This document shows, in pieces, positions 5,906 through 11,816 of a stretch of DNA of 11,816 nt; the stretch's first letter is position 1; every line of letters starts with the position of its first letter. A program made the translations under genes and the position numbers. Origin of the DNA: Candidatus Parcubacteria bacterium (GTDB lineage: Bacteria; Patescibacteriota; Patescibacteriia; Patescibacteriales; UBA12075); the NCBI GenBank assembly GCA_023140595.1, contig JAGLLI010000026.1, positions 1 through 11,816 of the forward strand. The letters run 5' to 3'. The notes beneath the pieces are model-generated. The model did not search any database. It worked only from the letters and a program-made list of their open reading frames with translations, and was not told the DNA's origin.

Positions 5906-7312
5906 ATGAATAAACAAAAAATAACAATTGAAAAAATCACTTCTTTATGCAAGCGGCGGGGTTTTGTGTTTCCGTCTTCTGAAATATACGGCGGCTTTGC
6001 CGCCGTGTATGATTACGGACCTTATGGAATTGAGTTGAAAAATAATCTCGCGCGCGAGTGGTGGAAGCATATGGTGCAGATGCGCGCTGATGTTGTCGGT
6101 TTGGATTCGGGAATATTTATGCATCCGACCACATGGAAGGCAAGCGGACATGTTGACGGCTTTGATGATCCGCAGATTGATTGCAAAGACTGCAAAACGC
6201 GCATGCGCGCCGATCATATGCTGGAGGTTTTTGGCATTGACGCTGACAAGATGAGCGCTAATGAGATTAACGCGGAAATTGAAAAATTAAAAGAAAAAGG
6301 CAAAAAATTAAAATGCGCGACTTGCGGTAAAACCAATCTTACTCCAGCCAAAAATTTTTCCTTAATGGTAAAATCAAATTTGGGTTCGCCGACTGATGAA
6401 TTGTCAGAAGAAAACGTTGTATATTTAAGGCCGGAAACTTGCGGAGGAATTTACTTGAATTATAAAAATATATTGGATTCCACTCGGGTAAAATTGCCTT
6501 TTGGCATTGCGCAAACAGGCAAGGCCTTTAGAAATGAAATTGTCGCGCGCCAGTTTATTTTCCGCACGCGCGAATTTGAACAAATGGAAATGCAATATTT
6601 TTTGCGCAAAAGCGAAATGCAAGAAAAATATGAAGAATGGAAAGAGGCGAGATGGAATTGGTATTTGGAGTATGGAATAAAAAAAGAAAATATTAAATGG
6701 TATAAGCATATTAAGCTCGCGCATTACGCGGCCGAGGCTTATGATATTGAATATAATTTTGAAGCGCTTGGCGGTTTTAAAGAAATGGAAGGCATTCATC
6801 AGCGCGGGGATTGGGATTTATCCCAGCATCAAAAATTTTCAGGAGTAAAGTTGGAATATTTGGATCAAAAAACAGGAGAGAAGTTTATTCCGCATATTAT
6901 GGAAACCTCAGTCGGCTTGAATCGCATGTTTTTTGCTTTTTTACATGAAGCATATACTGAAGAAGAAGTTGACGGCGCTACGCGCGTGGTATTAAAATTT
7001 GACAGAAGACTGGCGCCGATTAAAATCGCGGTTTTTCCATTATTAAAAAATAAGCCGGAATTAGTTAAAAAGGCTAAAGAAGTATTTACGGATTTTTCAA
7101 AAAAATACATGTGTGAATTTGACGATAACGGAAATATCGGCAAACGTTATCGCCGGCAGGATGAGATTGGCACTCCGTATTGCGTGACAGTTGATTTTGA
7201 CACGATTGAAAAAGATAATTCTGTTACGGTTCGCGATCGTGATACAATGGAACAGGAACGGGTTAAAATTGAGGAGTTGGACGATTATTTTTTAGAGAAA
7301 TTCAAAATATAA
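5906..7312 (+). CDS. glyS: Glycyl-tRNA synthetase, dimeric (alpha2) type
   Basis: This class II synthetase charges tRNA-Gly. At 468 residues it is the single-chain eukaryote/archaea-like type, not the alpha2beta2 type. Seen: KRRGFVFPSSEIYGGFAAVYDYGP (17-39), a likely zinc site with Cys93, Cys96, Cys137 and Cys140, motif 2 region RPET (175-178) through KLPFGIAQTGKAFRNE (196-211) and FIFRTREFEQMEM (217-229), and motif 3 METSVGLNR (332-340). The C-terminal anticodon-binding domain starts near 370 with APIKIAVFPLL and includes YRRQDEIGTPYCVTVD. One oddity: the usual RPETAQG reads RPETCGG. It sits 12 bp behind the lipoprotein gene and ends just before a strong bidirectional terminator. The ATG at 5906 has no clear Shine-Dalgarno. 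Confidence 0.96.
   Translation: MNKQKITIEKITSLCKRRGFVFPSSEIYGGFAAVYDYGPYGIELKNNLAREWWKHMVQMRADVVGLDSGIFMHPTTWKASGHVDGFDDPQIDCKDCKTRMRADHMLEVFGIDADKMSANEINAEIEKLKEKGKKLKCATCGKTNLTPAKNFSLMVKSNLGSPTDELSEENVVYLRPETCGGIYLNYKNILDSTRVKLPFGIAQTGKAFRNEIVARQFIFRTREFEQMEMQYFLRKSEMQEKYEEWKEARWNWYLEYGIKKENIKWYKHIKLAHYAAEAYDIEYNFEALGGFKEMEGIHQRGDWDLSQHQKFSGVKLEYLDQKTGEKFIPHIMETSVGLNRMFFAFLHEAYTEEEVDGATRVVLKFDRRLAPIKIAVFPLLKNKPELVKKAKEVFTDFSKKYMCEFDDNGNIGKRYRRQDEIGTPYCVTVDFDTIEKDNSVTVRDRDTMEQERVKIEELDDYFLEKFKI
5984..6010 (+). repeat. Strong GC-rich hairpin within codons 27-35 of glyS
   Basis: The arms ACGGCGGC (5988-5995) and GCCGCCGT (5999-6006) flank TTT. The stem extends outward by a T-G wobble and three A/T pairs to 12 pairs in all. 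It encodes the conserved IYGGFAAVY region. It stands out against the AT-rich background and would fold early in the glyS message. Confidence 0.6.
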
Positions 7313-7315
7313 AAT

Positions 7316-7349
7316 AAAAAATGTACGTACATATGTACGTACATTTTTT
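7316..7349. terminator. Bidirectional intrinsic terminator between glyS and recQ
   Basis: This is a perfect 34-bp palindrome: A5, then two tandem copies of the 12-bp self-complementary unit ATGTACGTACAT (7321-7344), then T5 with further T's. On either strand the stem is followed by a T-run, so it can stop glyS (+) and recQ (-), whose stops lie at 7312 and 7350. The stem is unusually AT-rich for a terminator, and each half is itself a palindrome. Confidence 0.85.
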
Positions 7350-9482
7350 TTACGCCCTTAACAAAACTCTAACTAATTTTATTTCATCATAAGGATATTT
7401 TTCTTCTAAATATTCAAAAACAGGCTTTAGTTTTTCGTCCCCGCATTTAATAAACGCGTTTTTGATTGTTTCGTAGTTATCGCGCGGAAGTTTTAAATAT
7501 TCCAAATCAAGTTTTTCACCTGCGTCAATTAATTTTTCCAGATGATTAACAATTGTATCAGGTTTTAAATTTTGAATTTGCGCTATGCGCTTGATCGGGA
7601 TTTTTTTAATAATCAGTTCTTTAGTTTTAAAGTTGAATTTTGTTTTTATTCCAACGGTTTTAATAATTATTTTATTTTTATTCGTAAACAAAACCGGCTC
7701 TATATTATTATTTTTTGAAAAGTTTGTAATTAAGCTTAAAAATATATCGCCATATTGCGCTAATTTTTTATCACCCACTCCGCTGATTTGGCTAAAATCT
7801 TCATTTGTTTGCGGAAAATAATAAGCCATTTCCTGCAAAGATTTATCTCCGAAAATAACAAAGGGCGGAACGTTTTCTTTTTGCGCCAGCTCTTTTCTTA
7901 ATTCTCTTAATTCATGAAAAAGTTCCTGATTAAAATTAAGATCTATTTTTTGTTTTACGGAACTGATATCGCAAACAGGCTTGTTTAATTCCAATTTTTC
8001 TTCACCTTGCAAAAAAGCCGCGCCTTTTTTGGTGATATTCAGGGTAGGGTATTGCCCCTCGTTTTTAAAAATATAATCCAAACCGATAAGCTGTTTTATA
8101 ATTTGTAAAAGTTCGTTTTCATCAAAATCTTTAACAATGCCAAATACGGATAACTGGTCGTGTCGGTTTATTCTTATTTTTTGAATATTTTTGCCTAAAA
8201 GAATATCGCTGATATATTTCGCGCCAAAACGATTATGCGTGCGCGCTATGCAAGAAAGAATTTTTTTAACAATAATAGTTGCGTCAATTTTTTCTTTTTC
8301 AGTTGTGCAAATATCGCAAGAATTACAGTTATCTGTTTTTTGTTTCTCTCCGAAATAATTAAGCAAATATTTTTTTCTGCAAGTGACAAGCTCGCCGAAT
8401 TTTAAAACTTCAGCAAGTTTTTCCTCTGCTCGTTCTTTTAATTTAAAATCATCAATTTGATTGATAAAAAATTGATGTTTTCTGGTGTCCGCGTAAGTAT
8501 AAAACATTACACATTCACTTGGAAGTCCGTCCCTGCCGGCGCGCCCGATTTCTTGATAATAGCCTTCCAGAGTTTTTGGAAATGTGTAATGCACAACCAG
8601 TCTGACATCCGGCTTGTCAATGCCCATGCCAAAAGCGATTGTGGCGACGATAATATTCACTTTATCTTTAACAAACATTTCCTGAATAAGTTTTCGTTTG
8701 TTTTTTTCCAGTCCTGCATGATAGGCACGGGCGGAAAATCCGTTTAAATTTAAGTTGTCCGCGATTTCTTCGGTTTCTTTGCGTGAAAAACAATAAATTA
8801 TCACTGATTCGTTTTTATATTTTTCAAGCAAGTTTATCAATTTCGGCAAGGCTTGTTTTTTATTAATTACGCTGATTTTCAAATTTTCCCGATCAAAACC
8901 GGAAATAAATAAATCAGCGTTTTTTAAATTCAGCTGTTTTAAAATATCATCTTGAACCTTTTTAGTGGCGGTCGCCGTGAGCGCGATTATCGGGGTTGTC
9001 GGGAAAAGCGTTTTTAATTTGTTTAAATTTCCATAGTCAGGGCGAAAGTCATGTCCCCACTCGGAAATACAATGCGCCTCGTCAACGGCGATTAATTCTA
9101 TTTTAAGAGTGTTTAAAAAATTTTGAAAAGTGTTAAGTGCAAATCTTTCCGGCGCGATATATAATATTTTAATTTCATTTTTTCGCGCGCGATTTATTAT
9201 TGCGTTAATTTGATTTGGATCAAGGCTTGAATTAATAAATTCCGCTTCAATGCCGTTCGCCTTAAGCGCGTCAACCTGATCTTTCATTAAAGCGATTAAA
9301 GGCGAAATAACCAAAGTTATTCCGGAAAATTTCAAAGCCGGCAATTGATAGCACAAAGATTTGCCTCCGCCGGTCGGCATCAAAACAAAAGAGTCTTTTT
9401 TATTTAAAACATTATCAATAATCTCCGCCTGCAAAGGCCGAAATTCATCATAGCCGAAGTATTTTTTTAGAAGGGTTTTCAT
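7350..9482 (-). CDS. recQ: ATP-dependent DNA helicase RecQ
   Basis: This 3'-to-5' DNA helicase acts in recombination and repair. At 710 residues it is longer than E. coli RecQ (about 610). Domains in order: helicase core with Walker A PTGGGKS (36-42), DEAH (134-137), motif III ALTATAT (167-173), motif IV VIIYCFSRKE (227-236) and motif VI QEIGRAGRDG (310-319). A RecQ zinc cluster follows with Cys368, Cys386, Cys389 and Cys392, then the RQC winged helix (about 400-500). The HRDC domain (about 518-590) contains PPFVIFGDKSL and ISGVGDKKLAQYG. A C-terminal helix-turn-helix extension (about 618-660, IPIKRIAQIQNLKPDTIVNH) is known in many bacterial RecQ proteins and explains the extra length. The gene diverges from hicB. 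A promoter with TTGGAA-18-TATACT lies upstream. All key residues are present. Confidence 0.97.
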   Translation of the reverse strand: MKTLLKKYFGYDEFRPLQAEIIDNVLNKKDSFVLMPTGGGKSLCYQLPALKFSGITLVISPLIALMKDQVDALKANGIEAEFINSSLDPNQINAIINRARKNEIKILYIAPERFALNTFQNFLNTLKIELIAVDEAHCISEWGHDFRPDYGNLNKLKTLFPTTPIIALTATATKKVQDDILKQLNLKNADLFISGFDRENLKISVINKKQALPKLINLLEKYKNESVIIYCFSRKETEEIADNLNLNGFSARAYHAGLEKNKRKLIQEMFVKDKVNIIVATIAFGMGIDKPDVRLVVHYTFPKTLEGYYQEIGRAGRDGLPSECVMFYTYADTRKHQFFINQIDDFKLKERAEEKLAEVLKFGELVTCRKKYLLNYFGEKQKTDNCNSCDICTTEKEKIDATIIVKKILSCIARTHNRFGAKYISDILLGKNIQKIRINRHDQLSVFGIVKDFDENELLQIIKQLIGLDYIFKNEGQYPTLNITKKGAAFLQGEEKLELNKPVCDISSVKQKIDLNFNQELFHELRELRKELAQKENVPPFVIFGDKSLQEMAYYFPQTNEDFSQISGVGDKKLAQYGDIFLSLITNFSKNNNIEPVLFTNKNKIIIKTVGIKTKFNFKTKELIIKKIPIKRIAQIQNLKPDTIVNHLEKLIDAGEKLDLEYLKLPRDNYETIKNAFIKCGDEKLKPVFEYLEEKYPYDEIKLVRVLLRA

Positions 9483-9512
9483 GTAATGTTTTTAAATTTA
9501 TATCTATTCGTA

Positions 9513-9542
9513 AGTATAGCAAAGAATTCCAAAAATTTCCAA
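9513..9542 (-). promoter_or_regulatory. Probable sigma70-type promoter of recQ
   Basis: On the minus strand this reads TTGGAA (9542-9537), an 18-bp spacer and TATACT (9518-9513). The expected transcript would start about 20-25 bases before the recQ ATG at 9482. Its -35 lies 10 bp from the -35 of the divergent hicBA promoter. Confidence 0.6.
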
Positions 9543-9552
9543 AAAATTAAAT

Positions 9553-9580
9553 TTGACATCTGCTTGTCTTTTGTTATACT
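9553..9580 (+). promoter_or_regulatory. Probable sigma70-type promoter of hicBA
   Basis: This has a consensus TTGACA (9553-9558), a 16-bp spacer and TATACT (9575-9580). The start codon of hicB is at 9609, giving a leader of about 20 bases. It is the only visible promoter for the toxin-antitoxin pair. Confidence 0.8.
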
Positions 9581-9608
9581 GAAAATATAGAAAATAATTA
9601 AAAATAAT

Positions 9609-9827
9609 ATGCGCAAAATAAATTTAAAAAATGTGGTTTGGAAAGAAGGCAAATTTTATGTTGCATGGAATTTAAATACTTCCGTATCAAGTTTTGGAGA
9701 TACTAAAAAAGAAGCTTTAAGCAGTTTGGAGGAGGCATTAGAGTTATATTTTGAAGATGTTCCGGCTGCTAAAATAAATAAAGTGGAGCGGCCTGATTTA
9801 GTCCCTTTGCAATTTAAGTATGCCTAA
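9609..9827 (+). CDS. hicB: HicB-family antitoxin
   Basis: This 72-residue protein has the partial RNase H-like HicB fold that binds and neutralises HicA. Seen: an initial strand with WKEGKFYVAWNLNT, the family core SFGDTKKEALSSLEEALELYFED (28-50; compare GDT.EEA..NL.EAL), and a short tail. There is no room for the C-terminal ribbon-helix-helix or helix-turn-helix found in longer HicB proteins, so it probably cannot bind its own promoter alone. It is first in the operon, with a strong promoter at 9553-9580, and overlaps hicA by 8 bp. That overlap implies translational coupling and an antitoxin-first order. Confidence 0.88.
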   Translation: MRKINLKNVVWKEGKFYVAWNLNTSVSSFGDTKKEALSSLEEALELYFEDVPAAKINKVERPDLVPLQFKYA

Positions 9828-10035
9828 GCCAATTAAATTAAAACTGGTAATAAAAGTCCTTTTGAAAAAGGGCTTTGTTTTTATTTCGCAAAACGGATCA
9901 CACGCGAAATACAAGAAAATTGGCAGCTATACGCGCAGTGTAATTGTAAAAATGGGTAAAAAGGAAATACCATATGGAACTTTTAAATCTATTTTACTTC
10001 ATTCAGGTTTGAATGAAGATGATTTTAAGAAGTAA
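9820..10035 (+). CDS. hicA: HicA-family mRNA interferase toxin
   Basis: This 71-residue protein has the double-stranded-RNA-binding-like fold of HicA toxins, which cleave mRNA during translation. Seen: KLVIKVLLKKGFVFISQNGSHAKYKK with the catalytic His28 in GSHAKY, a central strand SVIVKMGKKEIPYGT, and the typical C-terminal helix TFKSILLHSGLNEDDF. All elements of an active toxin appear intact. The ATG at 9820 lies inside the end of hicB. No Shine-Dalgarno is visible, which fits coupling to hicB translation. The stop TAA is followed directly by TAG. The metallophosphoesterase gene converges 21 bp further on, with no hairpin between. Confidence 0.9.
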   Translation: MPKPIKLKLVIKVLLKKGFVFISQNGSHAKYKKIGSYTRSVIVKMGKKEIPYGTFKSILLHSGLNEDDFKK

Positions 10036-10056
10036 TAGACGAATAGACTGTTTATT

Positions 10057-10941
10057 TTAATACAATTCCAATATTTCAATTGTAGGCGGAACGCCAAGCC
10101 TCATGGGTAGCCCAACTTCGCCTAAGCCGGCTGTTACGAAAATTTTCCCATATTTTGTTTCATATAATCCTTTATCAAAATCACCATCGCAGGGGATTAC
10201 CTTTTTATATAAGAAAGGCAATCTGATTTGTCCGCCATGAGTGTGTCCGGAAATTGTAAGATCCGGAATTGAGTTTTCGTATTTAAGAGAGGTGTCTGGA
10301 TTATGCGCGATAACAATTAAGTTATCGCTTTTTTTAAATTCATTTATTTTGGAAACCTCATCTTGATTAGCCCATTTATCGCCTAATCCCAATATTTTGA
10401 TATTCTTATTCTTGATCGCGCTGCTGGAATTATGCAAAAATATAACCCCATTATTTTCCAAAGCTTTTTGCAGTTTTTCCTGAATGGGCGGACCAGGCTG
10501 TTCGCTGTCGTGATTTCCCAAAATAGCATATACTGGAAATTTTATATCTTTCAACGGAGAGAATAATTTTTCTAAATTTTCCGGAGGATAATATGTAAAA
10601 TCTCCGGGGATTAAAACGGCATCAGCGTTTTCAATTTTGTTGATTTTTTTTACCACTCTTTTAAGAAAATTAATATCTTTGTAAACCCCCAAATGCAAGT
10701 CGGCGATAACGATTAATTTAGCGGAAAAGCCTGTTTCAATTTTTGTTGTTTTCGTTAATATTATATTTCTTTCTATAAACCTTGCGTAAATAAATGATGA
10801 GGTGATTAAAAGCAGCAGAATAGTTATGAAAAATAAGATTTTGTTTTTATATGATTTTTTTCCTTTTTTAAATATAAAAAAAACTAAAAACACAAAAAAC
10901 GGAATCGCTAAATATGATGAATAAAAAATAAAATTTTGCAT
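10057..10941 (-). CDS. Membrane-anchored metallophosphoesterase (YkuE/YaeI type)
   Basis: This 294-residue calcineurin-like phosphoesterase is anchored by two N-terminal membrane segments (about 5-24 and 34-53). The catalytic domain starts near 74. Metal-ligand motifs are complete: DLHLG (Asp81, His83), GDF (Asp114), GNHDSEQPG (Asn143, His144), AHNPD (His213) and SGHTHGGQIRLP (His233, His235). The GHTHGGQ form is typical of the YkuE/YaeI group, which acts on membrane-associated phosphodiesters or pyrophosphates such as UDP-diacylglucosamine; the substrate here is not decided. With both spans near the N-terminus, the topology of the catalytic domain depends on loop charge; the KKGKKSYKNK loop between the spans suggests that the loop is cytoplasmic and the domain external. 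It converges on hicA. The repeat region at 10948-11039 lies directly upstream. Confidence 0.92.
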   Translation of the reverse strand: MQNFIFYSSYLAIPFFVFLVFFIFKKGKKSYKNKILFFITILLLLITSSFIYARFIERNIILTKTTKIETGFSAKLIVIADLHLGVYKDINFLKRVVKKINKIENADAVLIPGDFTYYPPENLEKLFSPLKDIKFPVYAILGNHDSEQPGPPIQEKLQKALENNGVIFLHNSSSAIKNKNIKILGLGDKWANQDEVSKINEFKKSDNLIVIAHNPDTSLKYENSIPDLTISGHTHGGQIRLPFLYKKVIPCDGDFDKGLYETKYGKIFVTAGLGEVGLPMRLGVPPTIEILELY

Positions 10942-10947
10942 ATTTTA

Positions 10948-10991
10948 ATTATCTTGAACTACAATTTATCTGATTAAATAATAGCTTGTGA
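10948..10991 (-). repeat. Degraded inverted copy of the 48-bp repeat
   Basis: Bases 10948-10961 read ATTATCTTGAACTA, which pairs with the end of copy B (11026-11039) at 13 of 14 positions. The following 15 bases pair with 11011-11025 at 11 of 15. Homology fades towards the centre. Read on the minus strand, the TAGTTCAAGATAAT end points at the metallophosphoesterase ATG, six bases away, just as copy A points at the RhuM ATG. Confidence 0.6.
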
Positions 10992-11039
10992 TAATCATAG
11001 CCTATCATAGTAATCAAAAAAATCATAGTTCAAGACAAT
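10992..11039 (+). repeat. 48-bp dispersed repeat, copy B
   Basis: This matches copy A (4101-4148) at 46 of 48 positions. ATCATA occurs at 10994, 11004 and 11022 and ATCAAA at 11013, again about one helical turn apart. It ends 4 bp before the -35 box of the downstream promoter. With the degraded inverted copy it forms an imperfect inverted repeat of about 92 bp. Confidence 0.9.
11004..11033 (-). promoter_or_regulatory. Possible outward promoter inside repeat copy B (towards the metallophosphoesterase)
   Basis: On the minus strand this reads TTGAAC (11033-11028), an 18-bp spacer and TATGAT (11009-11004). It would give a leader of about 55 bases before the metallophosphoesterase ATG. The same arrangement exists in copy A, facing the hypothetical gene that starts at 3841. 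The -35 matches consensus at four of six positions. Confidence 0.35.
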
Positions 11040-11043
11040 TTTT

Positions 11044-11073
11044 TTGACTTTATCACCCATTTTGCGGTATAAT
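11044..11073 (+). promoter_or_regulatory. Sigma70-type promoter for the right-end membrane protein gene
   Basis: This has TTGACT (11044-11049), an 18-bp spacer and a perfect TATAAT (11068-11073). The start codon is at 11156, so the leader is about 75 bases and AT-rich. It lies directly beside repeat copy B. Confidence 0.75.
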
Positions 11074-11155
11074 TATGATAGTTAAAAATTTAAAATTAAT
11101 TATTTTGCTTAAAACATAATAATATAATTTTTGCTAATATTAATTAAAAATATCC

Positions 11156-11794
11156 ATGGAAGATAATTTTCAAAAAACAGTAAATTTAAAAGAACGCATG
11201 CAAAAGACGCAATCAGCGAATATTGGCAGAAAAACCGTTAAAAATTTAAAAAAGTCCGATTTTAAATCAGCACCAAGCAAGGCAGAGGCGATAGATCAAG
11301 TTTTTAATGATAATGATGAGGAGAATAAGCAGGATTTTCAAAAAATAAACCGTCCGGTAAACAATAATAACGGTGGTAAAAACGCGGTCTATAAGCAGGT
11401 TATTTTTATATTGCTTCTAATAATAATTTCTTTGGGAGTTTATTTGTTTAATAATAGAAACGATAAAATCGAAACCGTTAAAAGTGAAGGTGGAAAAAAT
11501 TCTTGGTATTCGGTTAAATTAATAAATGGTGAGTTTTATTATGGGCAGATTAAAAATACCGGTGATGATCCGATTGTCTTGGAAAATGTTTATTATAATT
11601 ATGATCAAATAAATTCAGAGCAAAACGCAAGTGGAGAAAAACCGGAAAGCGGAAATTTGCGCTTGGTAAAGCGCGGTAAAGAAACCCACGGCCCTGACGG
11701 CAGCATGAGCATAGTTCGCACGCAAGTGGTTTATATGGAGCCTTTGCGTGAGGACAGCAAAGTATTGAAGGCTATATTGGATTATGAAAATTAA
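11156..11794 (+). CDS. Single-pass membrane protein of unknown function (Patescibacteria type)
   Basis: This 212-residue protein has a charged, low-complexity N-terminal region (1-79, rich in Lys, Asn, Asp), one membrane span (about 80-98, KQVIFILLLIIISLGVYLF) and a compact C-terminal domain (about 112-212). The domain contains WYSVKLINGEFYYGQI (117-132), a tyrosine-rich ENVYYNYD (143-150), LVKRGKETHGPDGSMSI (170-186), and an end EPLREDSKVLKAILDYE. I associate the pattern W.V.L.NG..Y.G......LVK.G.E.HGP.....I.R with conserved unnamed proteins of Patescibacteria, from memory. The length of the N-terminal region and the single span suggest a protein that faces inward first and exposes the C-terminal domain outside (inference). 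A good promoter lies at 11044-11073. The stop TAA is followed by 22 bases to the window end. Confidence 0.8.
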   Translation: MEDNFQKTVNLKERMQKTQSANIGRKTVKNLKKSDFKSAPSKAEAIDQVFNDNDEENKQDFQKINRPVNNNNGGKNAVYKQVIFILLLIIISLGVYLFNNRNDKIETVKSEGGKNSWYSVKLINGEFYYGQIKNTGDDPIVLENVYYNYDQINSEQNASGEKPESGNLRLVKRGKETHGPDGSMSIVRTQVVYMEPLREDSKVLKAILDYEN

Positions 11795-11816
11795 AAAACC
11801 TGATTTGTTTTGTTAG

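Noticed and set aside
6425..6799. 124-codon open frame antisense to glyS
   Set aside because: It lies opposite conserved GlyRS motif 2 coding sequence, encodes a low-complexity Phe/Leu/Ile-rich product and has no promoter of its own.
4149..10035. A multi-gene defence island built from RhuM, RecQ and HicBA
   Set aside because: RecQ has the full housekeeping architecture, glyS lies between, and the genes are in separate transcription units. No nuclease, methyltransferase or other effector is present.
10036..10056. Terminator between hicA and the metallophosphoesterase
   Set aside because: The 21-bp gap has no inverted repeat of useful length.
1..11816. UGA reassigned to glycine, as in some Patescibacteria
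   Set aside because: RecQ, GlyRS, the GH13 enzyme and RhuM read full length with no internal TGA. The lack of TGA stops is explained by AT-rich use of TAA, with only eleven genes to judge from.

Overview
The window is AT-rich (about one third G+C by eye) and gene-dense. It suggests a bacterium of the Candidate Phyla Radiation (Patescibacteria), probably the Parcubacteria group. This is an inference from several signs: divergent single-copy aminoacyl-tRNA synthetases; two small secreted or membrane-anchored proteins of a type I associate with these genomes; short intergenic gaps; start codons without clear Shine-Dalgarno sequences; and dispersed short palindromes. All eleven stops I could check are TAA (ten) or TAG (one, argS), and the large proteins read through at full length in the standard bacterial code.

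Layout, left to right. The 3' part of argS (+) runs in from the left edge and converges on a GH13 subfamily-18 sugar phosphorylase (-) that resembles glucosylglycerate phosphorylase YcjM. Next come a 130-bp cluster of four short palindromes and an unrecognised 197-residue protein (-). An AT-rich gap of about 300 bp ends in a 48-bp repeat (copy A) that stops exactly at the start codon of a RhuM-family gene (+). A lipoprotein gene and glyS follow on the same strand, glyS only 12 bp behind the lipoprotein gene. A perfect 34-bp palindrome with an A/T-flanked stem separates glyS from the convergent recQ (-) and probably terminates both. recQ and a hicB-hicA toxin-antitoxin pair (+) diverge from a 126-bp region with back-to-back sigma70-type promoters. 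A membrane-anchored metallophosphoesterase (-) converges on hicA. Upstream of it lies repeat copy B (46/48 identical to copy A) together with a degraded inverted copy, then a good promoter for a single-pass membrane protein (+) at the right end.

Most genes are housekeeping (two tRNA synthetases, RecQ) or cell-surface functions. The accessory part is RhuM, HicBA, the unknown 197-residue protein and the repeats. I found no CRISPR array, tRNA, rRNA, insertion sequence or recognisable multi-gene defence system. The best lead for something undescribed is the 48-bp repeat, with its helically phased ATCA motifs and a possible outward promoter, placed just before the starts of several unrelated genes.
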